From: Aspidapion aeneum | Lineage: Eukaryota > Arthropoda > Insecta > Coleoptera > Brentidae | Direction of reading: 5' to 3' | NCBI GenBank assembly: GCA_963576565.1 | Contig: OY755046.1 | Location: 51,640,786 to 51,704,785, forward strand | DNA: 64,000 bases | Part shown: one piece after another, positions 55,401-64,000 of the stretch | Position numbering within the stretch: the first letter of the stretch is position 1 | How the letters are laid out: every line of letters starts with the position of its first letter | The notes under the pieces: generated by a model | Database searches by the model: none | The model's input: only the letters and a program-made list of their open reading frames with translations | What the model was told of the DNA's origin: nothing | Translations under genes and position numbers: made by a program

Positions 55401-58400
55401 ACTTGTCTTTTTTATTATACAGGGCAGGGAAGCCCTGCACCTGTTCAATAAATTAATCATCGTCCATATTTTCAAAACAACAAAAGAAAACTAAATGACA
55501 GAAGACAGCTGAAAGTTCCAAAATCACATAAACAAAAGTCAAGCTGTAATTGGACCAAGCTTTATATTATGTCATGTTATGTTTTTTGTATAAACAGCCA
55601 TTTTTCCTTCTGTAATGTTATGTCATGTCATGCTATGTCTTATGTCATGCCATGTTTCTGTATAAACTCTACTATATGTATGTAAAATGTTTTTGGAAAA
55701 TTCGTGATTTTAATTAATATTAGGCCTACTTATGTTATCCAAAGACAAAAGAGATTCTACTTATGCACTAAGCGAAACTGCGCAACACAATGCGGCCAAT
55801 TATTATTTAATGGAATTTGAATGAATGCAGGAATCTGATTCCAATATTTTTATCAGGATTTACAGATGCAAGAAGCAAATACAGACCTTTCCAAGTGATC
55901 AAATATGTAGGAGACACCTTCAATCAAGACTATGACTATTACTTTTTTGCAAATGATCACAGTTACATTAATATCCACAGATTAAAAGATGTTGTAAACC
56001 AAATTAGTGTTAGTATGGATGTATATTTGGGAACAAGGGTGTCAGATGGAAGTTTTTGCAATTTAGGTAATTGAGAGGGGTGGGTGGGTTGCCAATTTTC
56101 GTACACCAAAGTAATTTTATGTGAAATCAAAAAAGAAATAGAAGTTTTGAAAAACCATTTAAACAAATTTAAAACAATGTTGGTTTGTTAATTTCATCCA
56201 TAAAAGTAAAGAAAAATCCCAAATTTCAGACTTTTCTAATGCATAGTATTAGATGTATTTCTATAAATAATCTCTATATCACTACCCTGGTGTAAGTAGT
56301 TCTCGAGATATCTTAATTTTTTTAGTACATGTTTAAGCCAAATCAAAAACTAACACTAATCAGAAAAATTTTAAATTAGGGATTTTTCATCCTCTTTATG
56401 AATAGAATATAGAGTAGTTGTACAAAAAACATATCAAAACTATGGTTGATTTTATATGAAATGACCCATCCTTATAAAAAAGAACTAAGTAAAATAATAG
56501 GTTTTTTTTTAAGACTCTGGTATACTGCTAAGCAATTCTGTACTAAAAGCAATGAGAAATCACTTAGAATGGTGCATCATGAACGCTGTTTCTGATGATT
56601 ACAGCGAAAATATTGGAAGATGTGTTCACCATAGTCTTGGACTGTCTTGTCAAGACAGTGTTCAGGTAGGTTACAGACTTTAAAATGACGGATCCATGAC
56701 GGATCTGATAAATAAATACCTGAAATCACCCAAAAAACATCGAATTTATGATATAAATTGGGTAGGTACTTTTCGAGGGTTGAAGGTACTTTTAGAAGAA
56801 AAAGAAACAAATTGACTTCCAGGACTTTTTGAAAAATATGCATTTTGGAAATCAATTACTTTTTTTATTTATGAAAATTAAATTTTGGTGTACCAAATTT
56901 GATGTTTTATAGTTTCTTATAATACAAAATCAAACTGAATTTTATATGTCATTTTTATTTTTAAGGTATAACATTCCTTCAGTTTTCATTCTTCTATTTT
57001 TTCTATAGAATGACCCTTTATTCCAATTTTAAAACTAAAAAAAAGTTATACTCCACTTTTTTATTTATTTTTTATATTTTTATTAACACTATGATTTTTT
57101 CATTTGATTTTTTAAAATATTTTAAATCAAGTAAGCAAATTAAAATATTAAGTAAAAATAAAAAATATTTAAAAAATAACATACTTCATTTTAAAGAAAC
57201 TTTAAAAGTTAATACAAAATTAAACTGAATTATATTTGTGACTTTTAATTTTTGAGATATTAACAAGTTTTCATTCTTCTAGTTTTCTTATGGAATGACC
57301 CTCACTGGTTTTATTTCATTTTTTAAATCAGCGTAAAATTTCCTTCCTTTACAGTTTAACACTCAATATTTTAGAACCCACTCAATTTTTGGCCTTTTTA
57401 TATTTTTTTAGATTTTTATTACCTATTTATAATTTCTTTATTTGATTTTTTTCAATATTTTAAGTCAACTTAGTAAAGTAAAATACCCTGCCAATATATG
57501 AGCACCTAAGCTCACAATAGGTACTATAGTTATAGTGTATGTGTGAGCTAATTACCTTTCATGTAATCTCACAGAAGACATGTTTTGACTTAAACTCTAA
57601 TGTTTGAATTCTAGCCCCACCCTTTTTTTTTAACTAAAATGTATTTTGTTTAACTCCAGACTCAATTATCTTTTGTTTAATATCACACACTCCATAGTTT
57701 CACATAAACTCTAATTTTTGAAATCTACCCCACACCCTTTTATTTGGCTTGTGTTTGGTGGATTTTGTTCATTTTTAAATGGGACCATCTCGACCTAAGA
57801 CTCAGCCTAGCCTTATTCAAATTGGGCAAGCGGTTTTTAAGTTATGCACGTTGGTCGTTACAGACAGACAGACAGACAGACGGCGCGACAAGTTTCAAAA
57901 TCATCTAAAACACATAAACAAATAAAAACTTTTGAAATCAGAGCAACTTTTTTTTTTCTCTAAAAAATTAGGATCACCATAGCTCACACTACTATAGTAT
58001 AGTAGTAGTGTGAGCTAATATTAACAACAGACAAAAAAGTATTTAAAAAATATTAATTTTAAAGAACATTTTTGACACTGATTATAAAAATCAAATAAAA
58101 ACGGGTGTCATTTCATACATAAATATATCAAAAACTAAAATTGACAGCTAAAATTCAGTTTGACAAAAATACAGTTAGGAACCGAACTGACCCCTTCCAA
58201 AATTAAGACTTTTTAAAAACTCCTTAGCCTAAAAACGCCTCAGTGCTGTAAGAAGATACGGTTTTTAACCCCTAAAAGAAAAACAGTTACAGTTAAAAGA
58301 AAGCTTTACATTTATTTTGTTTAAGAAGAAGAAACGTGTTGGTATCAAAATAAAGTAATTAAAAAACGCATACAACAGCCAATGGCAATGCCGGGAATCG

Positions 58401-61400
58401 AACTTGATCGGACTTGACCCGCTATACCATAGAGACCCATTTGTGTATTTTTTTAGGGCCAGAAAATAAATCCATTTAAGATAAAACACTTTGATTTATC
58501 CGAGCACCTATCCGATTTGAGCGAATTAGATGATTTTAACCAAGCTTCAATAGTTTATCCGGTTTTGCAGAAGAATGATTTTTATATACTTAATGCATAT
58601 TTTCTAAAGGTATAGTATCGTAAAAACTCGCAATCTAGAAATATTTGTAACCAAGCAGCAATCAAAGCACTAGCATGCAAACAAATAAACTCAAAAGTTG
58701 TTTGAAACTGCCTACAATTACATTTGCGTGTAAGAAGATGATCTGAAAACCCATTTATAGGTCCAGAATATTCTACCGTTTTTGACGAACACTGGGAGCT
58801 ACTGCAAACTGATCCCTGATTGCTCCAAATCCCAAATGGGGCGCTCCCAGCGGGTCCAATCGAACATGCCTTTATCACAAACCCTTAAAATGTTTGTTTT
58901 TATTCTTAAATAAGCAAAACAAGGAATTTTAAGAATTGCGTCCCCGCTCATAGTTTTATAGAATTTTTTATTTTTTTTCGTTAGTAAATTACGCATTCGC
59001 ACGTTTTTTTGTTTAATTTTTAATTATACGCTAAGTGTAATTTAAATTAATAGGAGACGGCAACATGGTCCAAAGCTAAAAGCCCCTCGCAACGCATTTT
59101 CAAAAAAAAAAATACAAAAATCTTTGCGTATAACGAAAGGCCAAATCCCCCTCTTACCCCCTTGAGCGCTACGTAATTTAAGAACAGTCACTAATTAAAA
59201 TTTGCTTAAAATTTAAAATCTTATTTTTAGCAAAGACTAGCTGCTTTAAATGACAAAATAAAGCAAAAGTCAGATCTCCTGACAGATAGCTGGCCACCAG
59301 GACAGCGAAAGGGAGCAACACCAGCCACGAGGTTCGATCTGCCAAGACAAATTTATTTTAACATGAGTCACGTGTTCTTTCCTGATGATTTTACAAATCT
59401 AAGGAAGCACAGCCAATCGGAGTTGCTTGATATTGAGGTGAGTTCTACTTATTTAGTCTGCACAGTAAGTAAGACAGTGTAAGACGTGCTGTGTGTATTA
59501 TCTGTTTATTATTTTCAGAATATTCTGAATGAGGTAGTCTCCGAGGTTTCTCAAAAGTATCCAAAACAGTACGAATTTAGGAGACTTGTAAATGGATACA
59601 AAACTTTTGATCTGTCCAGGGGCATGGATTACACATTAGATCTAGGTTTTAGGGATTTAAAAAGTGGAAAGGAAGTCATTAAAAGGTAACAACCCTTTTT
59701 CCTATCAGCATCTTTTTTGACAGTTTACCATTCAAAAATAATATATATTATAATCTTTGCATTTAAAATCTCATTTTTGGATTAGCTTCTTCGAAGAAAT
59801 TCGTCATCATTTTAATAATTTGAACTACTAGACTAGTGTCGTTGACCTACATCGACGAACATAATTGACGGGGTAGTTCGACTGGGATCAGCCTTAAATC
59901 ACATCTACATGTATTGGTTATTAAATCCTGACAATACATGTTCTTTTTGTAGATTTGAAGTATGTAAACCACTAGGCAACGTAGAATTTATTCAGGCCCC
60001 CTATGTAACTGAAAACACGAGAGTTAATATTTTGTTGCCAATAGAAGAGGACCAAATTACTTTGGCTTTGAATTTTTTAACAGGTTACAGTCAAACCATC
60101 ATGGATCGCAAGGAAAAAACGTTTTTGATGTTGGTCTTTTTGTATCAATCCAATAGTAGTAGCAAAGGTTTGTAACATTTATAATTGACTAACCACAGTT
60201 ACTAACTAAAAAAACTCCTCAAGCTCCACGCGCATTGATTGATTGACTTCTCAAAGCTCTCAGCCGCGCTGCTTGTTTTGCAGTATGTAAATGTAAAATC
60301 ACATGATCGTCTTCGCTCACACTCGAATAAGCGCGAAAAGGAGACGTCCGCACTAAAGTTTCTATTTCTATGTAGTAATCGTAATCGATGGCATAAGACA
60401 GAGACTGAACGATTACGCGTGTACCTTTAACCTTAATATCAGCTACAGGCATTTTTTTTATTAATTTAAGCCCATTTAGTTTAGTGGATCACCCTTTAAA
60501 TATTTTAGGTTTGGACGATGTTTTTCTACAAATCAAAGACTTCACAAACCGAGCGACAAGCAAATACAAAAATAATGACGTCAAAATAGGTTGGGTATCA
60601 ATCAGGTTACCCGAAAACAACAAACCTGTCAAATATGACAATCATAAAGCTCTGAATTTTGCTATAGTCGATTTAGCTTTAAAAAAGATCGGTTTGGATA
60701 GTTTAATTTTGTTTTTGGATGTTTATTGCAATATCACTGTGGATTTTTTAAACAGGGTATGTATAACGTCAATGAAAGAAGAAATTTCAAAATGTTTAGC
60801 CCTCTAAACAGTGCTTAACGTTATTACTTTATATATTTTTAGGTTAGGATGAACACTATTGAAAACTACCAAATTTTCTCGCCAATACCGTTCAGACAGT
60901 ATGATCCAAAAATCTCCCAGTATCCCAATTTAGATGTCAATAAGAATGCAGGCCATTTTGACAGGGAAGAATACAGATATCTGTCATTTTATTCCAGAGA
61001 TTATGTAACAGGTAATGCAGCACCAAGGTCTTTATACTTATACACAGGTTGCCTACAGAATTTGACCAGTCATATAAACTTAACTGGACGACTGGAGCTG
61101 CGTCATCGGGTTTCCATGAAACAAATGGTTTAAGGCAACCCGGTGACGTAGATTTTTAATTTTATTACAGTTGGCCAGTCAGGTTCAATGACCTTTCAAA
61201 TTCTGTTGGTAACCTGTGTAAAAGTAGAAAGATGCACCTTTTCTTCCAACGTTCTAAACTTTATCTGTGTCGAGGACGTCGCGGGTAGTCAGACTGATGT
61301 CTACTAGGTTGGTTACTCTGCGTGGTGGCACGTGACGTCACGGTTAGTGTTACTGAGCGAAAAAAAATCAAAATCAGTATCAGTAACCGGATTACCTGGA

Positions 61401-61801
61401 TAATACTTGTGGTTACTTTAAGGAAAATTGCTTCACAATATCGCTCCGGTTTTTTAACAGAAAAGGGATCGAACATTATTAAGTACTACCCATTGAGCTT
61501 ATCAATACAAGTTCGATTTTTTATTCTAGCTCGAAAAAAATACCAAGCCCTTATTCCTCTGATAAGAATAGACAACGACATAACAAAACTGATGGGCGAA
61601 CAATTCAAAAACTTGGGCAATATTTTTGAAATGTTCGTTAAAAAAAGCGATGACCTACACAGTATGAGAGCGACCGAGATGAACCTAAAGATTTTGTACC
61701 ATGATGAGAAAGATGGAGATAGAAATAGGTTTTTGGGCAATGAAGCTCAGTTGGGAAAGTTGCTGTTGAGTCAACAGGAAAGTATACCGGAGTTACTGTG
61801 A
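52182..61801 (+). CDS. Chpf: Chondroitin polymerizing factor (chondroitin sulfate synthase 2), complete
   Basis: Golgi type II membrane protein that partners the chondroitin synthase to extend GlcA-GalNAc chains. Eleven exons (52182-52486, 52603-52787, 55857-56066, 56514-56665, 58457-58609, 59231-59437, 59519-59685, 59953-60167, 60509-60756, 60843-61011, 61530-61801) join in phase to 760 residues, close to the vertebrate length. A short basic cytoplasmic start is followed by the anchor MYLFLGILIGLYISTFL (about 18-34). Then RYYSTELGIREKMFIGIFTS opens the CHGN-family region. YDYYFFANDHSYI sits where active beta-3-glycosyltransferases have an acidic DxD, so this domain is probably weak or inactive. 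LVNGYKTFDLSRGMDYTLDL, FIQAPYVTENTRVNILLP and FLDVYCNITVDFLNR mark the second glycosyltransferase-like domain. FLGNEAQLGKLLL is at the end. Another in-frame ATG six codons in could also serve as start. Confidence 0.93.
52603..52787 (+). CDS. Chpf: Chpf exon 2
   Basis: Acceptor TATTTTTAG, donor GTAAGA. Encodes RYYSTELGIREKMFIGIFTS, EDKVNTQAVHINKAIGHIVD and a strand ending FNLTGLV. Confidence 0.9.
52788..53790. other. First part of Chpf intron 2, no gene seen
   Basis: AT-rich with several long A or T runs (53455-53510). No transposon termini recognised. Confidence 0.4.
53972..53996. repeat. Short hairpin with GCA loop
   Basis: Arms CAAGAATCGGC and complement with loop GCA. The core ATCGGCGCAGCCGAT is nearly the same as the core of the long hairpin at 54154-54250. 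Confidence 0.75.
54000..54135 (+). repeat. CGGTT pentanucleotide array
   Basis: About 25 imperfect units of CGGTT with variants such as CAGTT and TGGTT. A short CCGAA run at 16985-17005 is the complement. The insect telomere unit TTAGG does not match, so this is an interstitial microsatellite. Confidence 0.85.
54154..54250. repeat. Perfect 97-bp hairpin, 47-bp arms
   Basis: The left arm begins CTTAGGTAAGGTTTGTTGTG and runs to GGAGTCGGC; loop GCA at 54201-54203; the right arm is its exact complement, ending CCTTACCTAAG. No mismatch was found. Flanks are CGGTT-type text on the left and its complement (CCGAACCAAACC) on the right. Confidence 0.9.
54884..55667 (+). mobile_element. Harbinger-like relic with GTTTATACAG ends
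   Basis: Ends GTTTATACAGAAAAATAACA and complement CATGTTTCTGTATAAAC, with repeated ACATGACATAACAT text inside both. From 55253 the text reads MDEEVQLLVLIGLAASAICI and, past a stop, KRRHFKIRPMNKKSK, resembling the N-terminal exon of PIF/Harbinger transposases (RR-WVRP motif). No DDE region is left. A nested end at 55583 suggests an internal deletion. Confidence 0.55.
55857..56066 (+). CDS. Chpf: Chpf exon 3 (first domain, degenerate DxD)
   Basis: Acceptor ATTTTTATCAG, donor GTAATT. Encodes FTDARSKYRPFQVIKYVGDT, YDYYFFANDHSYINIHRLKD and MDVYLGTRVSDGSFCNL. The acceptor was chosen because it alone gives the phase left by exon 2. Confidence 0.88.
56514..56665 (+). CDS. Chpf: Chpf exon 4
   Basis: Acceptor TTTTTTTTAAG, donor GTAGGT. 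Encodes DSGILLSNSVLKAMRNHLEW, NIGRCVHHSLGLSCQDSVQ. The GILLS and IGRC motifs are shared with chondroitin synthases. Confidence 0.92.
56666..57481. other. Chpf intron 4, first part
   Basis: AT-rich. A phrase ending TTTTCATTCTTCTA..TTTTTCTATAGAATGACCCT recurs at about 56985 and 57275, showing a local duplication of about 280 bp. No gene seen. Confidence 0.4.
57482..58020. mobile_element. GACA-repeat element in Chpf intron 4
   Basis: Starts TACCCTGCCAATATATGAGC with hairpin. Holds TGGGACCATCTCGACCTAAG, a short (GACA)n run at 57860-57882 and closes AAATTAGGATCACCATAGCT with the terminal hairpin. Shorter than the 7324 and 12970 copies by internal deletions. Confidence 0.7.
58380..58441 (-). mobile_element. 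tRNA-like SINE fragment
   Basis: On the minus strand TGGTATAGCGGGT looks like an RNA polymerase III A box and, about 20 bases on, GTTCGATTCCCGGC like a B box. The spacing is too short for an intact tRNA. A tRNA-derived SINE head is the likeliest reading. Confidence 0.4.
58457..58609 (+). CDS. Chpf: Chpf exon 5
   Basis: Acceptor TTTTTTTAG, donor GTATAG, 51 codons. Encodes GQKINPFKIKHFDLSEHLSD, ASIVYPVLQKNDFYILNAYF, the linker between the two domains. Confidence 0.88.
58610..59230. other. Chpf intron 5, no gene seen
   Basis: Two overlapping minus-strand open frames (58582-58878 and 58799-59002) share the text FDWTRWER/IGPAGSAPFG in different frames. They may be a decayed transposon fragment, but I recognise no family. 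Confidence 0.3.
59231..59437 (+). CDS. Chpf: Chpf exon 6
   Basis: Acceptor TTATTTTTAG, donor GTGAGT, 69 codons. Encodes LTDSWPPGQRKGATPATRFD, RQIYFNMSHVFFPDDF and the start of a helix. Confidence 0.9.
59519..59685 (+). CDS. Chpf: Chpf exon 7
   Basis: Acceptor ATTTTCAG, donor GTAACA. Encodes NILNEVVSEVSQKYPKQYEF, RRLVNGYKTFDLSRGMDYTL. The VNGY-FD-RGM-YTLDL string is diagnostic for the family. Confidence 0.93.
59953..60167 (+). CDS. Chpf: Chpf exon 8
   Basis: Acceptor CTTTTTGTAG, donor GTTTGT. Encodes RFEVCKPLGNVEFIQAPYVT, ENTRVNILLPIEEDQITLAL, LMLVFLYQSNSSSK. Confidence 0.92.
60168..60508 (-). other. Chpf intron 8 with a 77-codon antisense frame
   Basis: The minus strand (60219-60452) is open from MPVADIKVKGTRVIVQSLSY to SQSINARGA with mixed composition. 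It matches nothing I know and fills most of the intron. It may be a repeat fragment or chance. Confidence 0.2.
60509..60756 (+). CDS. Chpf: Chpf exon 9 (second domain)
   Basis: Acceptor ATATTTTAG, donor GTATGT. Encodes KIGWVSIRLPENNKPVKYDN, ALNFAIVDLALKKIGLDSLI, LFLDVYCNITVDFLNR. The acidic motif expected for sugar-nucleotide binding reads D-V-Y. Confidence 0.92.
60843..61011 (+). CDS. Chpf: Chpf exon 10
   Basis: Acceptor TATTTTTAG, donor GTAATG. Encodes VRMNTIENYQIFSPIPFRQY, NAGHFDREEYRYLSFYSRDY, V-T. It leaves one base that the last exon completes. Confidence 0.9.
61043..61218. mobile_element. MITE with TA target in Chpf intron 10
   Basis: Inverted ends CACAGGTTGCCTACAGAATT and complement of CACAGGTTACCAACAGAATT, flanked by TA (61041-61042, 61219-61220). 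The complementarity continues inward with imperfect CATCGGGTT / AACCCGGTG blocks. TA targets fit the Tc1/mariner superfamily. Confidence 0.8.
61530..61801 (+). CDS. Chpf: Chpf exon 11 (C-terminus)
   Basis: Acceptor TTATTCTAG. Encodes ARKKYQALIPLIRIDNDITK, NIFEMFVKKSDDLHSMRATE, FLGNEAQLGKLLLSQQESIP and TGA 61799-61801. The G-QLG-LLL ending is typical of chondroitin synthases and Chpf. Confidence 0.9.
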
Positions 61802-61981
61802 TAAGTAAAGAAAGGTATGTTTTTTAAACAGTGCCAATTAATAATATTAATAGTTATTATTATGTCAAGTTTATTATTGTATAATTACTTTTCCGTACTA
61901 TTTTTTTAAACAAGCAAAGTTATGATATAGGTAACTTCTCAAATATTTAGTTTTGTATGTTAAGTTAACTAGTTATATTAC

Positions 61982-62515
61982 TAGCGATGTAAATGGAAAT
62001 ATTGCCATGGAAATGGAAATATTGGAAATTTCCGAACGTGTCCCGGGAATACTGAAAGTATTGGGAATATTGGAAATATTATATTTTATATTTTGTAACC
62101 TTATAAGCATTAAACTTACTATAGAACAATTTTTATTTTTGATACTATTGAAGATTTTAAGGAAGTAGACTGGCAGGACGATGTTATTGAGTGTGATGTT
62201 GATGACAGCAATGAAGATATGCCTCTTGTTCGACTAGTGTAGTGTGTCAAGAATGAGATTTTTGTTGTACAAATTTGACCTTATTTCTGTTTATTTATTT
62301 GAAAAATAACTTCTGATTTGTGTTCATGTACAAGCCTTCTGCGTTTTCTGGTGTTTTGTTATGATTTTTATAAATAAATAATCCCTTTTTTCTAATTTTT
62401 TTTAAATATTTCATATATTTTCAATATTTCACATATTTTCAATATTTCCATATATTTCCAATGTTTCAGGAAATATTTTCGAGAATATATTTCTGGAAAT
62501 TTTACAACACTATAT
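61982..62515 (+). mobile_element. hAT-like relic 3' of Chpf
   Basis: Left end TAGCGATGTAAATGGAAATA and right-end complement TAGTGTTGTAAAATTTCC, with TATATTAC at 61974-61981 and 62516-62523 (three bases beyond the right TIR). Many GGAAATATT repeats lie near both ends. A frame of 27 codons from 62158 (KEVDWQDDVIECDVDDSNED, then MPLVRLV and a stop) looks like the acidic tail of a transposase. Confidence 0.6.
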
Positions 62516-62523
62516 TATATTAC

Positions 62524-63499
62524 TGAATTACCTTCTTAAGAGCTAGTTAAAATTAACTTCAGCGGATTTAGCTCTTTAGGGATAATTGGTTATGATAGTG
62601 TCTTTTAAATGTGCCAGTGTTAGTAAAAATATTTTATATTAAATTTTGTTTAGTTACGGGTATAAAATAGAAATATATATTTTAAAATACAAATATTTTA
62701 TACAAAAAGGCTTGCATTTTTCAATAGAAAAAAATATTAATAAATCTACATCCACAATGCTTGCAGTTATCATTTTATCAAGTATACCCAAGCCACATCG
62801 CGGTTAGCAGGATATTAAACACATACACAACACGGGTGTACACACTCTATACCCGCGGCATGAGGCGCCATCCGATCGGAGTCGGTAGTTCAAACGAACA
62901 TATAATTGTATATTGACGGCATTTGTTCGTTTCAATGCGCGTATTCACTTGAGCATGACTACGAACCAGGCATTCGTGGCCTCGCAGCGAAGCATTCAAA
63001 TTCTGCAACAAATAAATACGTGCTTGTATAGCAGAGTAATAATAATATAAAGAGAAAAAGTAAACCGCGGCCCCGTGTAAATTTTCCCTATTCGTGGCGG
63101 TCATTCCTGAAAACTTAGAATTTGCAGAATCCCCGGCGATGGCAACATAGCTGCGTCACTGGAATCATCTCGAAAAAACCACACTGGGCTGAATTTTCAC
63201 AGTATTTTCAGAAACATAGCAGTTCTTGTTTATTTTTACGTCCAACTAAGTTCTTTTTTACAAAAATAAAACTCAGCACACAAAAAAAACACCAAAAATT
63301 CAATATACCGAGTCCGACGGCCAAGACAACACTGCATTTAATACAAACACATGTGACTGTCAGTGTCGACCTTAGAGCTTAGGAATATCTGGGCTAACCG
63401 TTCACGACTTGAGGACCCACCTAATTAAACTTGTTGCCATTATATAAGTGAAAAAATAATCTTTTGTTTAAAACTCGTAAACAATGATTGAGTAGAAAT
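62524..63499. other. Intergenic stretch right of Chpf
   Basis: AT-rich up to 62760, with an AATAAA at 62739-62744 that could serve Chpf if the hAT relic lies in its 3' UTR. From 62800 to 63400 it is less AT-rich, without a recognisable exon. Confidence 0.35.
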
Positions 63500-64000
63500 A
63501 AAACTTTGGACTTCCATTGTCTTTATCTGAGGGCACGGCAGTGCCTCGCAAAGTTCGCGCTGCCGTACCAGCTTTTCCTGAATCATTTCAGCCCATATTT
63601 AACCTATCTAAAGCTCTACTTCGGAAAGAGCTACGAATCTCATACTTTGCACAGTCGTAGAACTTCATAGAGTTAACAACCACTCCAAGTTTCATGGACT
63701 TCTATAGAGTAGTAAAGTAGTTACGAAATTTCAAAAAACGTCGAAATTACCACTCACCCACTGACTCACTCATGTATAGATCACCAAAATTCTACTGTAC
63801 TTCCAGACCTACTATAAAGCTGAAATTTGGCGGACTGATAGAAATTATGACCAAACCCCCCCAAAAAGCCCCAAAATTCTAATTTACTCCCCTCCCCTAT
63901 ATATGTAAAATTATTTAAAAGTAACATTACCCACTTCTAGCAATGCTAGAGAGCTGAGCTTTGGCAGCCTGATAGGAACTATAATAAAACTATAGGAAAA
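63500..64000. repeat. Satellite-like repeat, right window edge (inverted)
   Basis: Read on the minus strand it gives TTTTCCTATAGTTTTATTAT, AGTTCCTATCAGGCTGCCAA, AGCTCAGCTCTCTAGC and GGGTAATGTTACTTTTAAAT. This is the same order as the repeat at 1-440. The GGCACGGCAGTGCC text near 63530 pairs with the tail of the left copy. Confidence 0.7.

Noticed and set aside
58380..58441. Functional tRNA gene
   Set aside because: The A- and B-box-like motifs are too close and no complete cloverleaf can be drawn, so a SINE fragment is more likely.
61322..61529. Extension of the last Chpf exon upstream along its open frame
   Set aside because: The frame is open by chance; exon 10 phase and the TTATTCTAG acceptor at 61529 give a conserved join, and the upstream residues do not resemble the family.
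1..64000. CRISPR array or bacterial operon
   Set aside because: Tandem repeats lack uniform short repeats with unique spacers, and genes have spliceosomal introns throughout.

Overview
The window is AT-rich nuclear DNA of an insect, most likely a beetle. The insect call is supported by phase-consistent GT-AG introns, a Tret1-like sugar transporter, a fatty acyl-CoA reductase of the cuticle/wax type, and a dense mixture of LINE, LTR, mariner, hAT and Harbinger remnants. The beetle call is inference only. Three kinds of real protein gene are present, all on the plus strand. Most of the rest is transposable elements, inverted repeats and satellites.

Region 1 (about 0.8-30 kb) is a tandem duplication of a Tret1-like major-facilitator sugar transporter. 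Copy 1 has exons at 1579-1717, 8357-8495, 10242-10352, 11337-11483 and 11786-12780. They join in phase and read about 509 residues; the initiator exon is not visible. Copy 2 (20904-29293) keeps the same five exon positions and splice sites, but its last exon carries several one-base shifts and its GRK loop motif has become GPK. The flanks were duplicated too (840-1535 with 20180-20870; 13715-14150 with 29400-29805). Between the copies lies a threefold tandem array of about 1.23 kb units (16781-20490) that shares sequence with the 5' flank of the gene. Several transposons sit in only one copy, so the other copy supplies the empty site.

Region 2 (about 30-38.7 kb) has no intact gene. It holds a 3 kb inverted-repeat structure (31980-34950) enclosing a smaller hairpin, six 168-bp satellite units and an hAT MITE. 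Next to it is a mariner transposase relic split by a P-like element that carries a broken THAP-domain gene.

Region 3 (38778-51232) is a complete nine-exon fatty acyl-CoA reductase, 509 residues. Its introns contain relics of at least three LINE types, LTR-element relics, a Tc1/mariner-superfamily transposase relic and a minisatellite built from 10-bp units.

Region 4 (52182-61801) is a complete eleven-exon chondroitin polymerizing factor (Chpf), 760 residues, a Golgi type II membrane protein. Its introns hold a pentanucleotide array, a near-perfect long hairpin, a Harbinger-like relic and a TA-flanked MITE. An hAT-like relic with 8-bp repeats lies just downstream. The two window ends (1-560 and 63500-64000) carry the same satellite-like repeat in opposite orientation.

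The genes do not form a pathway: sugar transport, fatty-alcohol synthesis and chondroitin synthesis are simply neighbours. No new multi-gene system is evident. The most unusual signals are structural: very small palindromic insertions with 8-bp target duplications, reciprocal empty sites in the transporter duplication, nested inverted repeats, and a duplicated splice donor inside the reductase gene.
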